15,203 nt of DNA from Nitrospirota bacterium (GTDB lineage: Bacteria; Nitrospirota; Nitrospiria; Nitrospirales; UBA8639), in NCBI GenBank assembly GCA_003235785.1, contig QJYE01000084.1, positions 1 to 15,203 on the forward strand, read 5' to 3'. The notes below the pieces were generated by a model. The model had not been told where the DNA came from. It saw only the letters and a program-made list of their open reading frames with translations, and ran no database searches. Positions 1-8,190 of the stretch are shown piece after piece. Made by a program: the position numbers and the translations under genes. How positions within the stretch are numbered: position 1 is the stretch's first letter; every line of letters begins with the position of its first letter.

Positions 1-385
1 CATATTAAAACCTCCAAGGAGGGTTCCCCTCCATCATATCGTTGCCTTCCGTCCTGATCATGCGGTCATCATACACATGGCTATCTCTAGAGACCAGGGT
101 ATGTTGCCACAACTAAACCTTACAAAATGGCGCTAACTGGCACGAATGTGCGGCAACCATCAGAGAGCTACCAGAACTATTTTACCAATAAAAAATGAAA
201 TGAAAAGATAATGAAAAGATTACGTACTCAAAATATCGATCTCTTCTGATCGTCAAAAATTGACAAATCTTAAGGAACACCATGACGACAAAAACAAATC
301 GTCATTCTCCTCCTCGGATTGAGGCGAAACCCAATAGGGAATAGTAGCAAGATGTTCTGGATGATAGAGAAATAAACGAGTCGGA
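1..385. other. Intergenic region without a gene
   Basis: No convincing coding region is seen on either strand; short open frames overlap the end of the TPR gene in other frames or lack a ribosome site. It contains several short dyads: CCTCC/GGAGG at 11-15 and 18-22 (alternative pairing GGAGGG 18-23 with CCCTCC 27-32), GTTGCC/GGCAAC at 103-108 and 152-157, CGATC/GATCG at 237-241 and 248-252, and a perfect ATGACGA/TCGTCAT pair at 282-288 and 299-305. It also has an AT-rich stretch with a repeated AATGAAAAGAT around 200-222. It is the 3' flank of the leftward operon. Confidence 0.6.
232..252 (-). terminator. Weak candidate terminator of the leftward serC-to-TPR operon
   Basis: On the minus strand the stem CGATC/GATCG (plus positions 237-241 and 248-252, six-base loop) is followed by ATATTTTGAG. 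The stem is only 5 bp and the T tract is short, and it lies about 134 bases beyond the TPR stop codon. A second dyad at 11-22, followed on the minus strand by TTTTAATATG, is an alternative. Either could be fortuitous. Confidence 0.25.
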
Positions 386-2194
386 TTACGGAGTATAGGT
401 AGAATGCTGAGAAAGAGTTGGGATAGGCTCCCCAAATCCGGTTTCTCGAAACCGCTGTTTGAGTGCTTCGTTGGTTGAATCTAGCTGAAGAGAGTGCATC
501 CATGCCTCCCTGGCTTTTTCACGTTCTTCACGGATTAGGAAAATTTCACCAAGATGCTCATAAATCACAGGATCATCAGGGACCAAAGCTACGGCACGCT
601 GTATCATCTCTAAAGCTTCTTCTATTCGCCCAACTTTATACAAGGCCCAGGCTAAGCTATCCACGTAATATCCGTTATGAGGCTTCAAGGCTACAGCCCG
701 TTGAGTCAAAGACACGGCTTCTTCGGCCTTAATACCTCGATCAGCGTAACTATAGCCTAAATAATTCAACGCATCGGCATGCTCAGGATCCAGCTCTAGG
801 GCCTGCTCCATCTCCTTGACGACCGCATCAAAGCGATCCAGCTTGTCATACGTCGTTCCTAAATTAAAATGCAACTCTGCATTGGCGGGGTTCTGTTGAA
901 TACCGTCTTCCAATCTGGACTTAGCCTGTTGATAGTCCTTCATTTGAAAATACGTCAAGCCTAACAACAAGTAGGGCTCAGGACGCTTCGGTTGCAACTT
1001 CACGGCTTGATCAAGATACGAGACAGCTTCTTCATTCTTTTTCAAGCGATACGACACAAAACCCAGGTGCAACACACTATCAAAAAACGTGGGATCAACT
1101 TGAACATTGGCTTGATAGGCTTGAATCGCACGCTCATAATCTTTCATTTCCTCGTACAATAAGCCCAAAAAGTCTCGCACTCGCAATTCATTCGGACGAT
1201 CACGTAACACCGCATTCAATTCCTCAATGGCCGCAGCAAAATTGCCCTGTTCGCCATAAATCTGTGCTTTCCGGACTTGGGCATGAAGGTCACCGGGATT
1301 CTGCTTAAGTAAGTAATCCAAATGCTCAATGGCTTGGTCCCCTTTCTTCTGTGCGATATATAAACGAACGAGGCGCAAGCGAAAATCGCGATGATTGGGA
1401 TTCACATCGGTCAAAAAAGTTTCGATCAATTCAATCGCTCGAAGAGAGTCATTTTCCTCTTCCAAGAGTTCCACTAATTTCATGTATGCACGCTCAAAAG
1501 ACGCATTCAGCGCAATCGCCTGCTCAAAATGCCCAACCGCTTCCAGCTTGGTGTTGGTTTCTAAGGCAATAACCCCTAAGTAATAATGAGCCTCTGCTGA
1601 CTCAGGCACATGTTGCAAGAGATCACGAAACACTCCGCCTGCTTGTTGAAAGTCCTTTTCTGTCAACAACAGGGTGCCATGAGAAATATACAATCGTTGT
1701 TCTAAGGGAAATTGTCGCTCACCTTCTGACAATACTTGCAGCGCCAGGCTATGTTCCCCTCCGTCAAAAAAAATCTTCGCCATTTCTAAAAACATGGCCA
1801 CGGACGTTATGCGCTCGACAGGAATTTGCTTTGCCATGTCCACCGCAGCTGACACCTGGGCTAATCTAAAATGAAGCTTGGCGATACGGAATTTCAAGAA
1901 AATAGAATCTGGGTCGAACGTCAACCCGGCCTGATAGGCCTCTAACGCCCCGACACTATCGTTATTGAGTTCGGCTAGAGATCCCTGAAGGAAATAATAA
2001 TAGGCTTGAGGAGGAATCGTTTCACGAACGGGAGAGGAAGATTCTTTCTCATGCACACCAAGTTGCGGAGCCGTGCCGCATGAAACAATTAAAAGAGGGA
2101 TACTGAATAGACAGGTTCGAACGCGACTTAGCCAAAGAAGAACCGTTTTTCTAGAACGAATCGAACTAGTTTGTCGCATCGAAGAATCCGTCAC
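386..2194 (-). CDS. TPR-repeat outer-membrane/periplasmic lipoprotein
   Basis: A 602-residue protein made almost entirely of tetratricopeptide repeats from about residue 65 to 590, so a protein-protein scaffold and not an enzyme. The N-terminus has basic residues, a hydrophobic stretch and the lipobox IVSC with Cys39, which predicts lipidation and export. The segment ALNYLGYSYADRG followed by DSLAWALYKVGR and EHLGEI resembles the C-terminal repeats of the large TPR lipoproteins common in proteobacteria. The start is a GTG with GAGAG six bases upstream; an ATG five codons further in (2179) has a weaker site. It begins 27 bases after the dnaB stop, so it is probably the last gene of the serC operon. 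Its partners are unknown; cell-envelope assembly or secretion is only a family-level guess. Confidence 0.88.
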   Translation of the reverse strand: MTDSSMRQTSSIRSRKTVLLWLSRVRTCLFSIPLLIVSCGTAPQLGVHEKESSSPVRETIPPQAYYYFLQGSLAELNNDSVGALEAYQAGLTFDPDSIFLKFRIAKLHFRLAQVSAAVDMAKQIPVERITSVAMFLEMAKIFFDGGEHSLALQVLSEGERQFPLEQRLYISHGTLLLTEKDFQQAGGVFRDLLQHVPESAEAHYYLGVIALETNTKLEAVGHFEQAIALNASFERAYMKLVELLEEENDSLRAIELIETFLTDVNPNHRDFRLRLVRLYIAQKKGDQAIEHLDYLLKQNPGDLHAQVRKAQIYGEQGNFAAAIEELNAVLRDRPNELRVRDFLGLLYEEMKDYERAIQAYQANVQVDPTFFDSVLHLGFVSYRLKKNEEAVSYLDQAVKLQPKRPEPYLLLGLTYFQMKDYQQAKSRLEDGIQQNPANAELHFNLGTTYDKLDRFDAVVKEMEQALELDPEHADALNYLGYSYADRGIKAEEAVSLTQRAVALKPHNGYYVDSLAWALYKVGRIEEALEMIQRAVALVPDDPVIYEHLGEIFLIREEREKAREAWMHSLQLDSTNEALKQRFRETGFGEPIPTLSQHSTYTP

Positions 2195-2221
2195 ATTAGG
2201 CTCTCAAATGAATAGAATTTC

Positions 2222-3574
2222 TTATATTATACCAGAATGTCTTTTATCTAAATCATTAAATTTCGCGTACCGGTCGTGAAACTGTAAGTCCACTTCCCCA
2301 ATTGGCCCATTTCTGTGCTTACGAACAAGGATATTCGCAATACCCTTGTCTTCGGAATCAGGGTTATAGACCTCATCTCGATAGATAAACATTACCACAT
2401 CCGCATCCTGCTCAATGGCCCCCGACTCCCGTAGATCTGACAGCATGGGCCGTTTATCCGTTCGATTTTCTACGGCACGGCTTAACTGCGAAAGGGCAAC
2501 GACTGGAATATCTAATTCTTTCGCAAGGGCTTTTAACGCTCGTGAAATATCGGAAATTTCTTGTTGCCGAGATTCAGAAGAACTCTTTCCATCCATCAAT
2601 TGCAAATAATCAATGACCAAAAGATCCAGTCCATGCTCAGATTTGAGACGCCGAGCCTTTCCACGCATTTGTTGAACAGTCAGATTTCCAGAATCATCAA
2701 TGAAAATTTTGGCCTGTTCCAACCTGCCTGCTGCCTCGGTTAACGCTACCCAATCAGACCCTTTTAATTGACCAGTACGGACGGCATGAGAATCGAGATG
2801 GGCTTGAGAGCTGAGCATGCGTAGGACCAATTGTGCACGAGACATTTCCAAACTGAAAATCCCAACAACGGCATTACCTTTCAGCGCAGCCTGTTCAGCC
2901 ATGCCTAAGGCTAGACTCGTCTTTCCCATACTCGGTCTGCCAGCCACAATAATTAAATCCGAAGGCTGGAGTCCGGCAAGCAAATTATCCAAATCCGTAA
3001 AACCAGTAGGCACACCCGTTATTTTTTCTTGACGACTATAAAGTCGGTCAACAATTTCAACACTGTCCTGAATAATACTACTCACCGGCACGAAAGTTCC
3101 GCCCAAATGCCCTTGCGCCAAACGGAAAATTTCCCGCTCAGCAAATTCCATCAACTCGTCCGTTTTGGTCGTGCCTTCATACCCTTTCATGACCACATCA
3201 GTGGCAGTTCGCAATAATCCACGAAGCAGTGATTTTTCTCGAACGATTTGGCAGTGATAGCGAATATTGGCCGCGCTGGGCACCATTTGGGCTAATTCAG
3301 CAATATACGAAGATCCCCCAACCTGCTCTAACTCCCCTGTGCCTCGCAAATAATCCGTGAGCGTAATTTGATCAACCGGTTGATTACGCTCCGACAAGCC
3401 CACCATGCTGCGATAGACCATCTGATTCGCAGTCCGATAAAAATCCTCTTCCGACAAGAATTCCATGGAACGATTGAGGGCGGTATTGTCGAGCAGTATC
3501 GCGCCAAGCACCGATTGCTCCGCCTCTAAATTCTGGGGAGGGACCCGAACCCCGGCAATATCAGAAATTGTCAT
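2222..3574 (-). CDS. dnaB: Replicative DNA helicase DnaB
   Basis: The 450-residue product is a full-length DnaB, the hexameric 5'-3' helicase that unwinds the replication fork and recruits primase. The N-terminal helical domain starts with PPQNLEAEQSVLGAILLD (about residues 12-29). The RecA-like motor domain has Walker A GRPSMGKTS (212-220), the SLEMS motif with the catalytic Glu (241-245), Walker B LLVIDYLQLM (318-327) and the arginine-finger region RKHRNGP (418-424). No intein or insertion is seen. The ATG start lies inside the end of hisZ (14-base overlap) with GGAG four bases upstream, so translation is probably coupled to hisZ. Linkage to amino-acid genes may simply be co-transcription. 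Confidence 0.98.
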   Translation of the reverse strand: MTISDIAGVRVPPQNLEAEQSVLGAILLDNTALNRSMEFLSEEDFYRTANQMVYRSMVGLSERNQPVDQITLTDYLRGTGELEQVGGSSYIAELAQMVPSAANIRYHCQIVREKSLLRGLLRTATDVVMKGYEGTTKTDELMEFAEREIFRLAQGHLGGTFVPVSSIIQDSVEIVDRLYSRQEKITGVPTGFTDLDNLLAGLQPSDLIIVAGRPSMGKTSLALGMAEQAALKGNAVVGIFSLEMSRAQLVLRMLSSQAHLDSHAVRTGQLKGSDWVALTEAAGRLEQAKIFIDDSGNLTVQQMRGKARRLKSEHGLDLLVIDYLQLMDGKSSSESRQQEISDISRALKALAKELDIPVVALSQLSRAVENRTDKRPMLSDLRESGAIEQDADVVMFIYRDEVYNPDSEDKGIANILVRKHRNGPIGEVDLQFHDRYAKFNDLDKRHSGII

Positions 3575-4886
3575 GCTTCTCCGTTTGCAAGTGTTGAGGC
3601 AAATCTTGGAGCGCCACGCGAGTTTGCTTAGGCTTTAAGGAAGATTCGAAAAATTTCAATAAGAGCACGGATGCCGACACACCTTTTTTGGGCTCGCAAA
3701 GAATGACTTGCGAGAGACCTCGACGCCGAGCCTCCTGTGTGGCCCAGGTGAGTGAAGCCTTGGGGGTCCGTTTTACCCTCTCTTCAATTACATTTATCCC
3801 CGCTGCACGTAAGGCCTGAGCTAACGAAAAGGCTTCCTTGGCTTGATGCCCAGAAGCCAGCAATAACACAGGGGGGATCCCATTGTTCCCTACTTGCCCA
3901 CTACGCTCTAAGGCTGAAAACACACGATCTAAATCAAGGCCAAACCCGATGGCTGGCAAATCCCGCCCAAACCGGCCGACCAGATGATTGTACCGTCCAC
4001 CCCCACCAATTTCAGTGCCTAACGCAGAAGTAAAGACATCGAACACCACCCCATCGTAATAATCAAAACCACGAAACTCTCCAAGATCCAAGAGCACATG
4101 CTGCTGCACACCGGTAAGCTCCAATTGCTGAAATACTTGCTCCAACCGATGCAACGGCTTCAGCAATTGCGCATCATTTCCCGCAATGCCTTTTCCCCAT
4201 TCTAGCACCTCTTGATGTCCACAACGCTCAGGAACCTGGAGAATATTGCGGACGATCCCACGAGGCAAGCGTTCAGTGGTTAAAATCTCTTCCAAACGCG
4301 GTAGGTCCTTATGAACAGCAGCCAACTCGGCTTGTTTTCTCCCTATGGCAGACAACCCTGATCGCGCTAACAAGGCCTTGAAAAACCCCACATGTCCCAA
4401 AGAAATTTTCCATCCCGGTAGCCCTACTTGCTGGAACAAGCCTGCCAGAATGGTTACGATCTCGGCATCACCCTGTGGAGTGTCATTGCCTACGAGCTCA
4501 ATCCCCACTTGAAACACTTCTCGGTCTCGCCCACGATGCTCCAATTCATAGCGAAACACGGTGGTTCGATAGGAGCAGCGCATAGGGAGCACATCGCCCC
4601 CTAACCCCATAGCCACCATCCGGGCAATTTGAGCTGTCGCGTCAGGACGCAACACCAGCATGCGCCCCGAGGTCCAATCGGCAAACTTATAGCATTTTTC
4701 TAAGATTTCTGGAGGGAGCCCAACAGAGAGGACATCCAGATACTCAAAGGTTGGAAGAATAATTTCCTGGTAACCCCACTTGGCCAAATAGACCATAAAT
4801 TGGTCTTCCAGGTGCCGGACGCGCCGAGCCGTCTCTGGCAATAAAGTTGCTGTACCAATGGGGATGAGAGAACGGGCCGGTTTCAT
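3561..4886 (-). CDS. hisZ: ATP phosphoribosyltransferase regulatory subunit HisZ
   Basis: A 441-residue class II histidyl-tRNA synthetase-like protein. HisZ has no tRNA-charging activity; it assembles with the short form of HisG to catalyse and feedback-regulate the first step of histidine synthesis. A motif-2-like segment runs from about 106 to 133 (FRYELEHRGRDREVFQVGIE), FRGFDYYDGVVFD sits at 271-283, and GGGGRYNHLVGRFG (294-307) is followed by PAIGFGLDLDRV (311-322). The FGRxLPAxGFxLDLDR pattern favours HisZ over a true HisS. Residues from about 338 on (PPVLLLASGHQAKEAF onward) resemble an anticodon-binding-type fold, making it longer than the usual roughly 390 residues. The ATG start has no clear ribosome site; GAGGT lies 21 bases upstream and an in-frame TAA bars any longer protein. 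There is a 74-base gap after serA. A divergent HisS paralogue is the alternative. Confidence 0.83.
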   Translation of the reverse strand: MKPARSLIPIGTATLLPETARRVRHLEDQFMVYLAKWGYQEIILPTFEYLDVLSVGLPPEILEKCYKFADWTSGRMLVLRPDATAQIARMVAMGLGGDVLPMRCSYRTTVFRYELEHRGRDREVFQVGIELVGNDTPQGDAEIVTILAGLFQQVGLPGWKISLGHVGFFKALLARSGLSAIGRKQAELAAVHKDLPRLEEILTTERLPRGIVRNILQVPERCGHQEVLEWGKGIAGNDAQLLKPLHRLEQVFQQLELTGVQQHVLLDLGEFRGFDYYDGVVFDVFTSALGTEIGGGGRYNHLVGRFGRDLPAIGFGLDLDRVFSALERSGQVGNNGIPPVLLLASGHQAKEAFSLAQALRAAGINVIEERVKRTPKASLTWATQEARRRGLSQVILCEPKKGVSASVLLLKFFESSLKPKQTRVALQDLPQHLQTEKHDNF

Positions 4887-4960
4887 GGGATCGATGAAAA
4901 GAACTTACCTCATGCAGCCGTCCCCGGCCAAGGGTCGTTAATGGGAGAAGAGACGTCAGA

Positions 4961-6544
4961 CTAACCCAGATCAACCATGCGGACCGAAAGAATATCTTTC
5001 TCCCTTTTGAGGAGATCTAAGGCGACAGGAGATAGAGGCGCATCGAGCCCAATGATCAGTAGCGCCGATTCTCCTCGCTCGATGCGTGAACATTGCATGC
5101 GGGCGATATTCACCTCATGCTTGCCCAAGATTTGCCCAACCATGCCAATCACACCAGGACGATCCACGTTATCAATCAAGATCATCTGTCCTTCTAAAAC
5201 CACCTCGACTTGGAATTGATTAATTTCCACGACACGAGGCTCTTGACGGTGAAAAAGCGTACCTGCCAAGGCATACGTTTTTTGGCCGGTCTCAACCTTA
5301 ATGCGAATCAAACTGGTAAAATCACCAGCATCACTACTTTTCACTTCTTTGACTTCGATCCCACGCTCCTTGGCCACAATCGGAGCATTCACAAAGTTAA
5401 TGACATCTTCCAATATGGGAGAAAGCAACCCCTTCAAAATAGCCACGGTAATCGGAGCAAGCGTAAGTTGCGAGACCTCTCCCACGTATTCGACCGTGAC
5501 TGATTTGATTCCCCCCTCCAACAATTGGGCCTGAAAGCGCCCCATGCGTTCAGCCAACAACAAATAGGGTTGCAACTGCGGCAGCACTTCAGGGGCCACC
5601 GACGGAACATTGACAGCCCCCCGAGCAATCCCTCGCTTAAAATAATCAACGAATTGTTCCGCAATACCAATGGCCACATTTTCCTGTGCTTCCTCTGTAG
5701 AAGCACCAATATGAGGAGTACAGGTAAAATTTTCTAGACTGAGAAGCGGATTCTGTGGATCAACTGGCTCTTTTTCGAACACATCAAAGGCCGCTGCAGC
5801 AACTTTGCCTGATTGCAGCGCCTCACACAAATCCTGCTCGTTAATGATGCCCCCTCTGGCACAATTCACGATCATCACCCCATCTTTCATCTTCCCCATC
5901 GTCTCGGTATTGATAATCCCCCGAGTTTCATTGGTGAGGGGAGTATGAACGGAAATAACATCCGCCCGATGAAATAATTCTTCAAGCTCCACCACTTCAA
6001 TGCCCATTTGTTTCGCTCGGTCAGCCGCTAAATAGGGATCATAGCCAATAACATTCATCGACCATCCCTGAGCCAACTTGGCAACATAGGAACCAATTTG
6101 CCCCAACCCAACTAGGCCTAAGGTTTTGTTATAGAGCTCACTCCCCATAAACTTGCTCTTTTCCCACTTGCCGTCCTTCATCGACTTGGTCGCTTGGGGA
6201 ATTCGCCTGCTCATGGCGGCAATCATCGACATGGTATGTTCAGCCGTCGTGATCGTATTACCACCCGGCGTATTCATGACCACAATGCCTCGCCGAGTCG
6301 CCGCCTCTGTGTCGACATTATCCAAGCCGGTCCCGGCCCTGCCCACAATGCGGAGACGCGCTCCAGCTTCAATCACCTCTTTGGTCACCTTGGTGGCCGA
6401 CCGTACAACTAAAGCCTCATAGTTGCCAATTTCCTGCAATAGTTCTTCTTTGGTTAATTTGGTTTTTACCGCGACGGAAAAGCCTGCTCGCTCTAAAACT
6501 TCTACCCCCTTAGGGGAAAGACTATCACTTACCAGAATATTCAT
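4961..6544 (-). CDS. serA: D-3-phosphoglycerate dehydrogenase
   Basis: A cytoplasmic enzyme that oxidises 3-phosphoglycerate to 3-phosphohydroxypyruvate with NAD, the committed step of serine synthesis. The 527-residue length is that of the long form: substrate domain, NAD domain with GLGQIG (146-151), catalytic Arg230 (NCARGG), Glu259 (FEKEP) and His278 (TPHIGAS), then an intervening ASB-type domain (about 320-445) and a C-terminal ACT domain (about 453-527, starting MILIDNVDRPGVIG), the usual serine-binding regulatory unit. All catalytic residues are in place. The ATG start has GGAG six bases upstream. It lies 52 bases after serC, which supplies the next enzyme of the pathway, so the two are very likely one operon; serB is not in the window. 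Confidence 0.97.
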   Translation of the reverse strand: MNILVSDSLSPKGVEVLERAGFSVAVKTKLTKEELLQEIGNYEALVVRSATKVTKEVIEAGARLRIVGRAGTGLDNVDTEAATRRGIVVMNTPGGNTITTAEHTMSMIAAMSRRIPQATKSMKDGKWEKSKFMGSELYNKTLGLVGLGQIGSYVAKLAQGWSMNVIGYDPYLAADRAKQMGIEVVELEELFHRADVISVHTPLTNETRGIINTETMGKMKDGVMIVNCARGGIINEQDLCEALQSGKVAAAAFDVFEKEPVDPQNPLLSLENFTCTPHIGASTEEAQENVAIGIAEQFVDYFKRGIARGAVNVPSVAPEVLPQLQPYLLLAERMGRFQAQLLEGGIKSVTVEYVGEVSQLTLAPITVAILKGLLSPILEDVINFVNAPIVAKERGIEVKEVKSSDAGDFTSLIRIKVETGQKTYALAGTLFHRQEPRVVEINQFQVEVVLEGQMILIDNVDRPGVIGMVGQILGKHEVNIARMQCSRIERGESALLIIGLDAPLSPVALDLLKREKDILSVRMVDLG

Positions 6545-6596
6545 ACGTCACTCCGTTTGGTAAAAAACCCAGAAACAGAAGATTGAAAGAAAATGA

Positions 6597-7679
6597 CTAA
6601 GCTTTGCGTGTTTCGAAATCGGCCATATAGGCAATAAGAGCGTCTACACCGGCTTCAGGCATGGCATTATAAATACTAGCCCGCATACCTCCAACCGAAC
6701 GATGCCCTTCCAACGTCGTTAACCCTGCGGCCGTAGCTCCAGCCAGAAATTCCTTGTCTAGCTCAGGATTGGCCAGAATAAATGGGACATTCATCCAAGA
6801 CCTTGAAGCTTTCTCAACCGGATTGCGATAGAAACCGGATCCATCAATGGCGGCATAGAGCTTGTTCGCTTTGCGTTCATTGAGAGTTCCCATGGCAGCC
6901 AAACCTCCTTGGGCCTTCAACCATTTAAAGACTAAGCCAGCCAGGTATATCCCAAAGGTTGGGGGAGTGTTCAGCATCGAGTCAGCTTCAGCTTGCTGGG
7001 CATAGTCATACACGCTCGGGGTCACAGGCAGGACATTGCCAATAAGATCATCCCGCACAATCACTAAGGTGAGCCCGGCTGGACCAATATTTTTTTGTGC
7101 CCCGGCGTAAATCAGGGCAAAACGGCTCACATCAATCGGACGAGACAGAATCGTTGATGAAAAATCAGCCACTAAGGGGACATCACCTGTATCAGGCACC
7201 CAGTGAAACTCCACACCGCCAATCGTCTCATTGGGAGTATAATGGACATACGCGGCGTCTTTTTTTAATGACCAACTCTCGAATGAAGGAATACTCGTAA
7301 ATTTCCCACTCTCTGAAGATGCCGCTAAATTTACCGCACAATACTTTTTGGCCTCACTAATGGCTTTTTTACCCCATGCCCCAGTCAATATGTAATCGGC
7401 GGACGTTTTTCCGCGCAACAAGTTCATGGGAATCGTGGCAAATTGGGTCGAAGCCCCACCTTGGAGAAAGAGCACCTTATAATTATTGGGAACGCCCAAT
7501 AACTCGCGGACATCTTGTTCAGCTTCTGCCGCCACTGAGACAAACTCTTTCCCCCGGTGGCTCATTTCCATAATTGATGCACCGGCTCCATGCCAATCCG
7601 ACAATTCTTCTTGAGCCTGCTGCAACACCGCTTCCGGTAACATCGCTGGCCCGGCACTAAAGTTATATACGCGTGACAT
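6597..7679 (-). CDS. serC: Phosphoserine aminotransferase
   Basis: A pyridoxal-phosphate enzyme (class V aminotransferase fold) that converts 3-phosphohydroxypyruvate and glutamate to phosphoserine; the family can also act in pyridoxal phosphate synthesis. From the ATG at 7679 the protein is 360 residues, the family's normal length, and begins MSRVYNFSAGPAMLP, the typical SerC N-terminus. QGGAST lies at about residues 74-79 and the cofactor lysine is in GAQKNIGPAG (Lys196). A longer frame from a TTG at 7718 would add 13 residues with no family resemblance and is not preferred. GGAGA lies 12 bases before the ATG, a rather long spacing. It is the first gene of the leftward cluster. Confidence 0.97.
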   Translation of the reverse strand: MSRVYNFSAGPAMLPEAVLQQAQEELSDWHGAGASIMEMSHRGKEFVSVAAEAEQDVRELLGVPNNYKVLFLQGGASTQFATIPMNLLRGKTSADYILTGAWGKKAISEAKKYCAVNLAASSESGKFTSIPSFESWSLKKDAAYVHYTPNETIGGVEFHWVPDTGDVPLVADFSSTILSRPIDVSRFALIYAGAQKNIGPAGLTLVIVRDDLIGNVLPVTPSVYDYAQQAEADSMLNTPPTFGIYLAGLVFKWLKAQGGLAAMGTLNERKANKLYAAIDGSGFYRNPVEKASRSWMNVPFILANPELDKEFLAGATAAGLTTLEGHRSVGGMRASIYNAMPEAGVDALIAYMADFETRKA

Positions 7680-7759
7680 AATCGACTGTGTTCTCCATCG
7701 TAAAAAATAAAGGCGCAAGAGGCAGGAAAAACAGGAGGACCCGCGCCAAAAAGGTCGCT

Positions 7760-7788
7760 ACGCTAGCATAGGGTCTCAACTCAGTCAA
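7760..7788 (-). promoter_or_regulatory. Candidate sigma-70-type promoter for the serC operon
   Basis: On the minus strand TTGACT (plus 7783-7788) is followed after 17 bases by TAGCGT (plus 7760-7765). The -35 is good but the -10 is poor; an alternative -10, TATGCT, lies just upstream of it. It would start transcription about 75 bases ahead of the serC ATG. Confidence 0.35.
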
Positions 7789-7844
7789 GAAAGCTGAAAG
7801 TCCTTGTCATTCTGATTCCTAATAACCTACAATTGGAGCCGCTT

Positions 7845-8177
7845 ATGGAAAACTTGCCTGAAAATTCAACCAGTTCTGAGGCAAAAGTCGACAAAACCGT
7901 GAAGGCGAAACCTGGGCTTCGACTAGAGCTGCGAGGAGAGGAAAACTACTACAAAGGGATTCTTCATATCGGCAGTACGCTCATCCCAATCAGTGACGAC
8001 ATTATTGAGGAGCTTCAGGCGAAAGCAGCACTGACACCAGATGAATTTTTTCGATTGTTTGTGGAAAAGGTCGGCTACTCCTCCTATTTACAGGAACAAA
8101 TCCAGCAAGAAGTCAAAAATGCAGGAGGCATCCACTCTCAAATGTCTGCCATCCAACAGACCCTTCGCCTAGCATAA
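7845..8177 (+). CDS. Small conserved-looking hypothetical protein
   Basis: A 110-residue acidic-to-neutral protein without a signal peptide or membrane segment; I do not recognise the family. Residues 1-25 are polar and probably disordered. The middle (LRLELRGEENYYKGILHIGSTLIPISDDIIEEL) looks like a short beta-rich unit followed by helices to the C-terminus. The ATG at 7845 is chosen because GGAG (7835-7838) lies six bases upstream; a TTG at 7833 would overlap that site. The gene stands alone, divergent from serC and convergent with the TPR gene, whose stop is 8 bases away. No function can be assigned. Confidence 0.72.
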   Translation: MENLPENSTSSEAKVDKTVKAKPGLRLELRGEENYYKGILHIGSTLIPISDDIIEELQAKAALTPDEFFRLFVEKVGYSSYLQEQIQQEVKNAGGIHSQMSAIQQTLRLA

Positions 8178-8190
8178 ATCTTCGCCTAGC
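8163..8190. repeat. 11-base direct repeat across the convergent gene ends
   Basis: CTTCGCCTAGC occurs at 8163-8173 and again at 8180-8190. The first copy runs up to the stop codon of the rightward gene and the second contains the stop codon of the leftward TPR gene. A small tandem duplication is the simplest explanation. Confidence 0.6.

Noticed and set aside
282..305. Perfect ATGACGA/TCGTCAT dyad as operon terminator
   Set aside because: AT-rich ten-base loop and no T tract after the stem on either strand.
1351..1583. Rightward open frames inside the TPR lipoprotein gene
   Set aside because: Shadow frames antisense to clear TPR repeats, with no start signals.
7680..7718. 13-residue N-terminal extension of SerC from a TTG
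   Set aside because: The extension MRLYFLRWRTQSI is not SerC-like, and MSRVYNFSAGP at 7679 is the normal N-terminus.
7804..7833. TTGTCA-N18-TACAAT as promoter of the 110-residue gene
   Set aside because: Good boxes, but transcription would start near 7840, after the ribosome site at 7835-7838 and five bases before the ATG, so it conflicts with the chosen start unless the message is leaderless.
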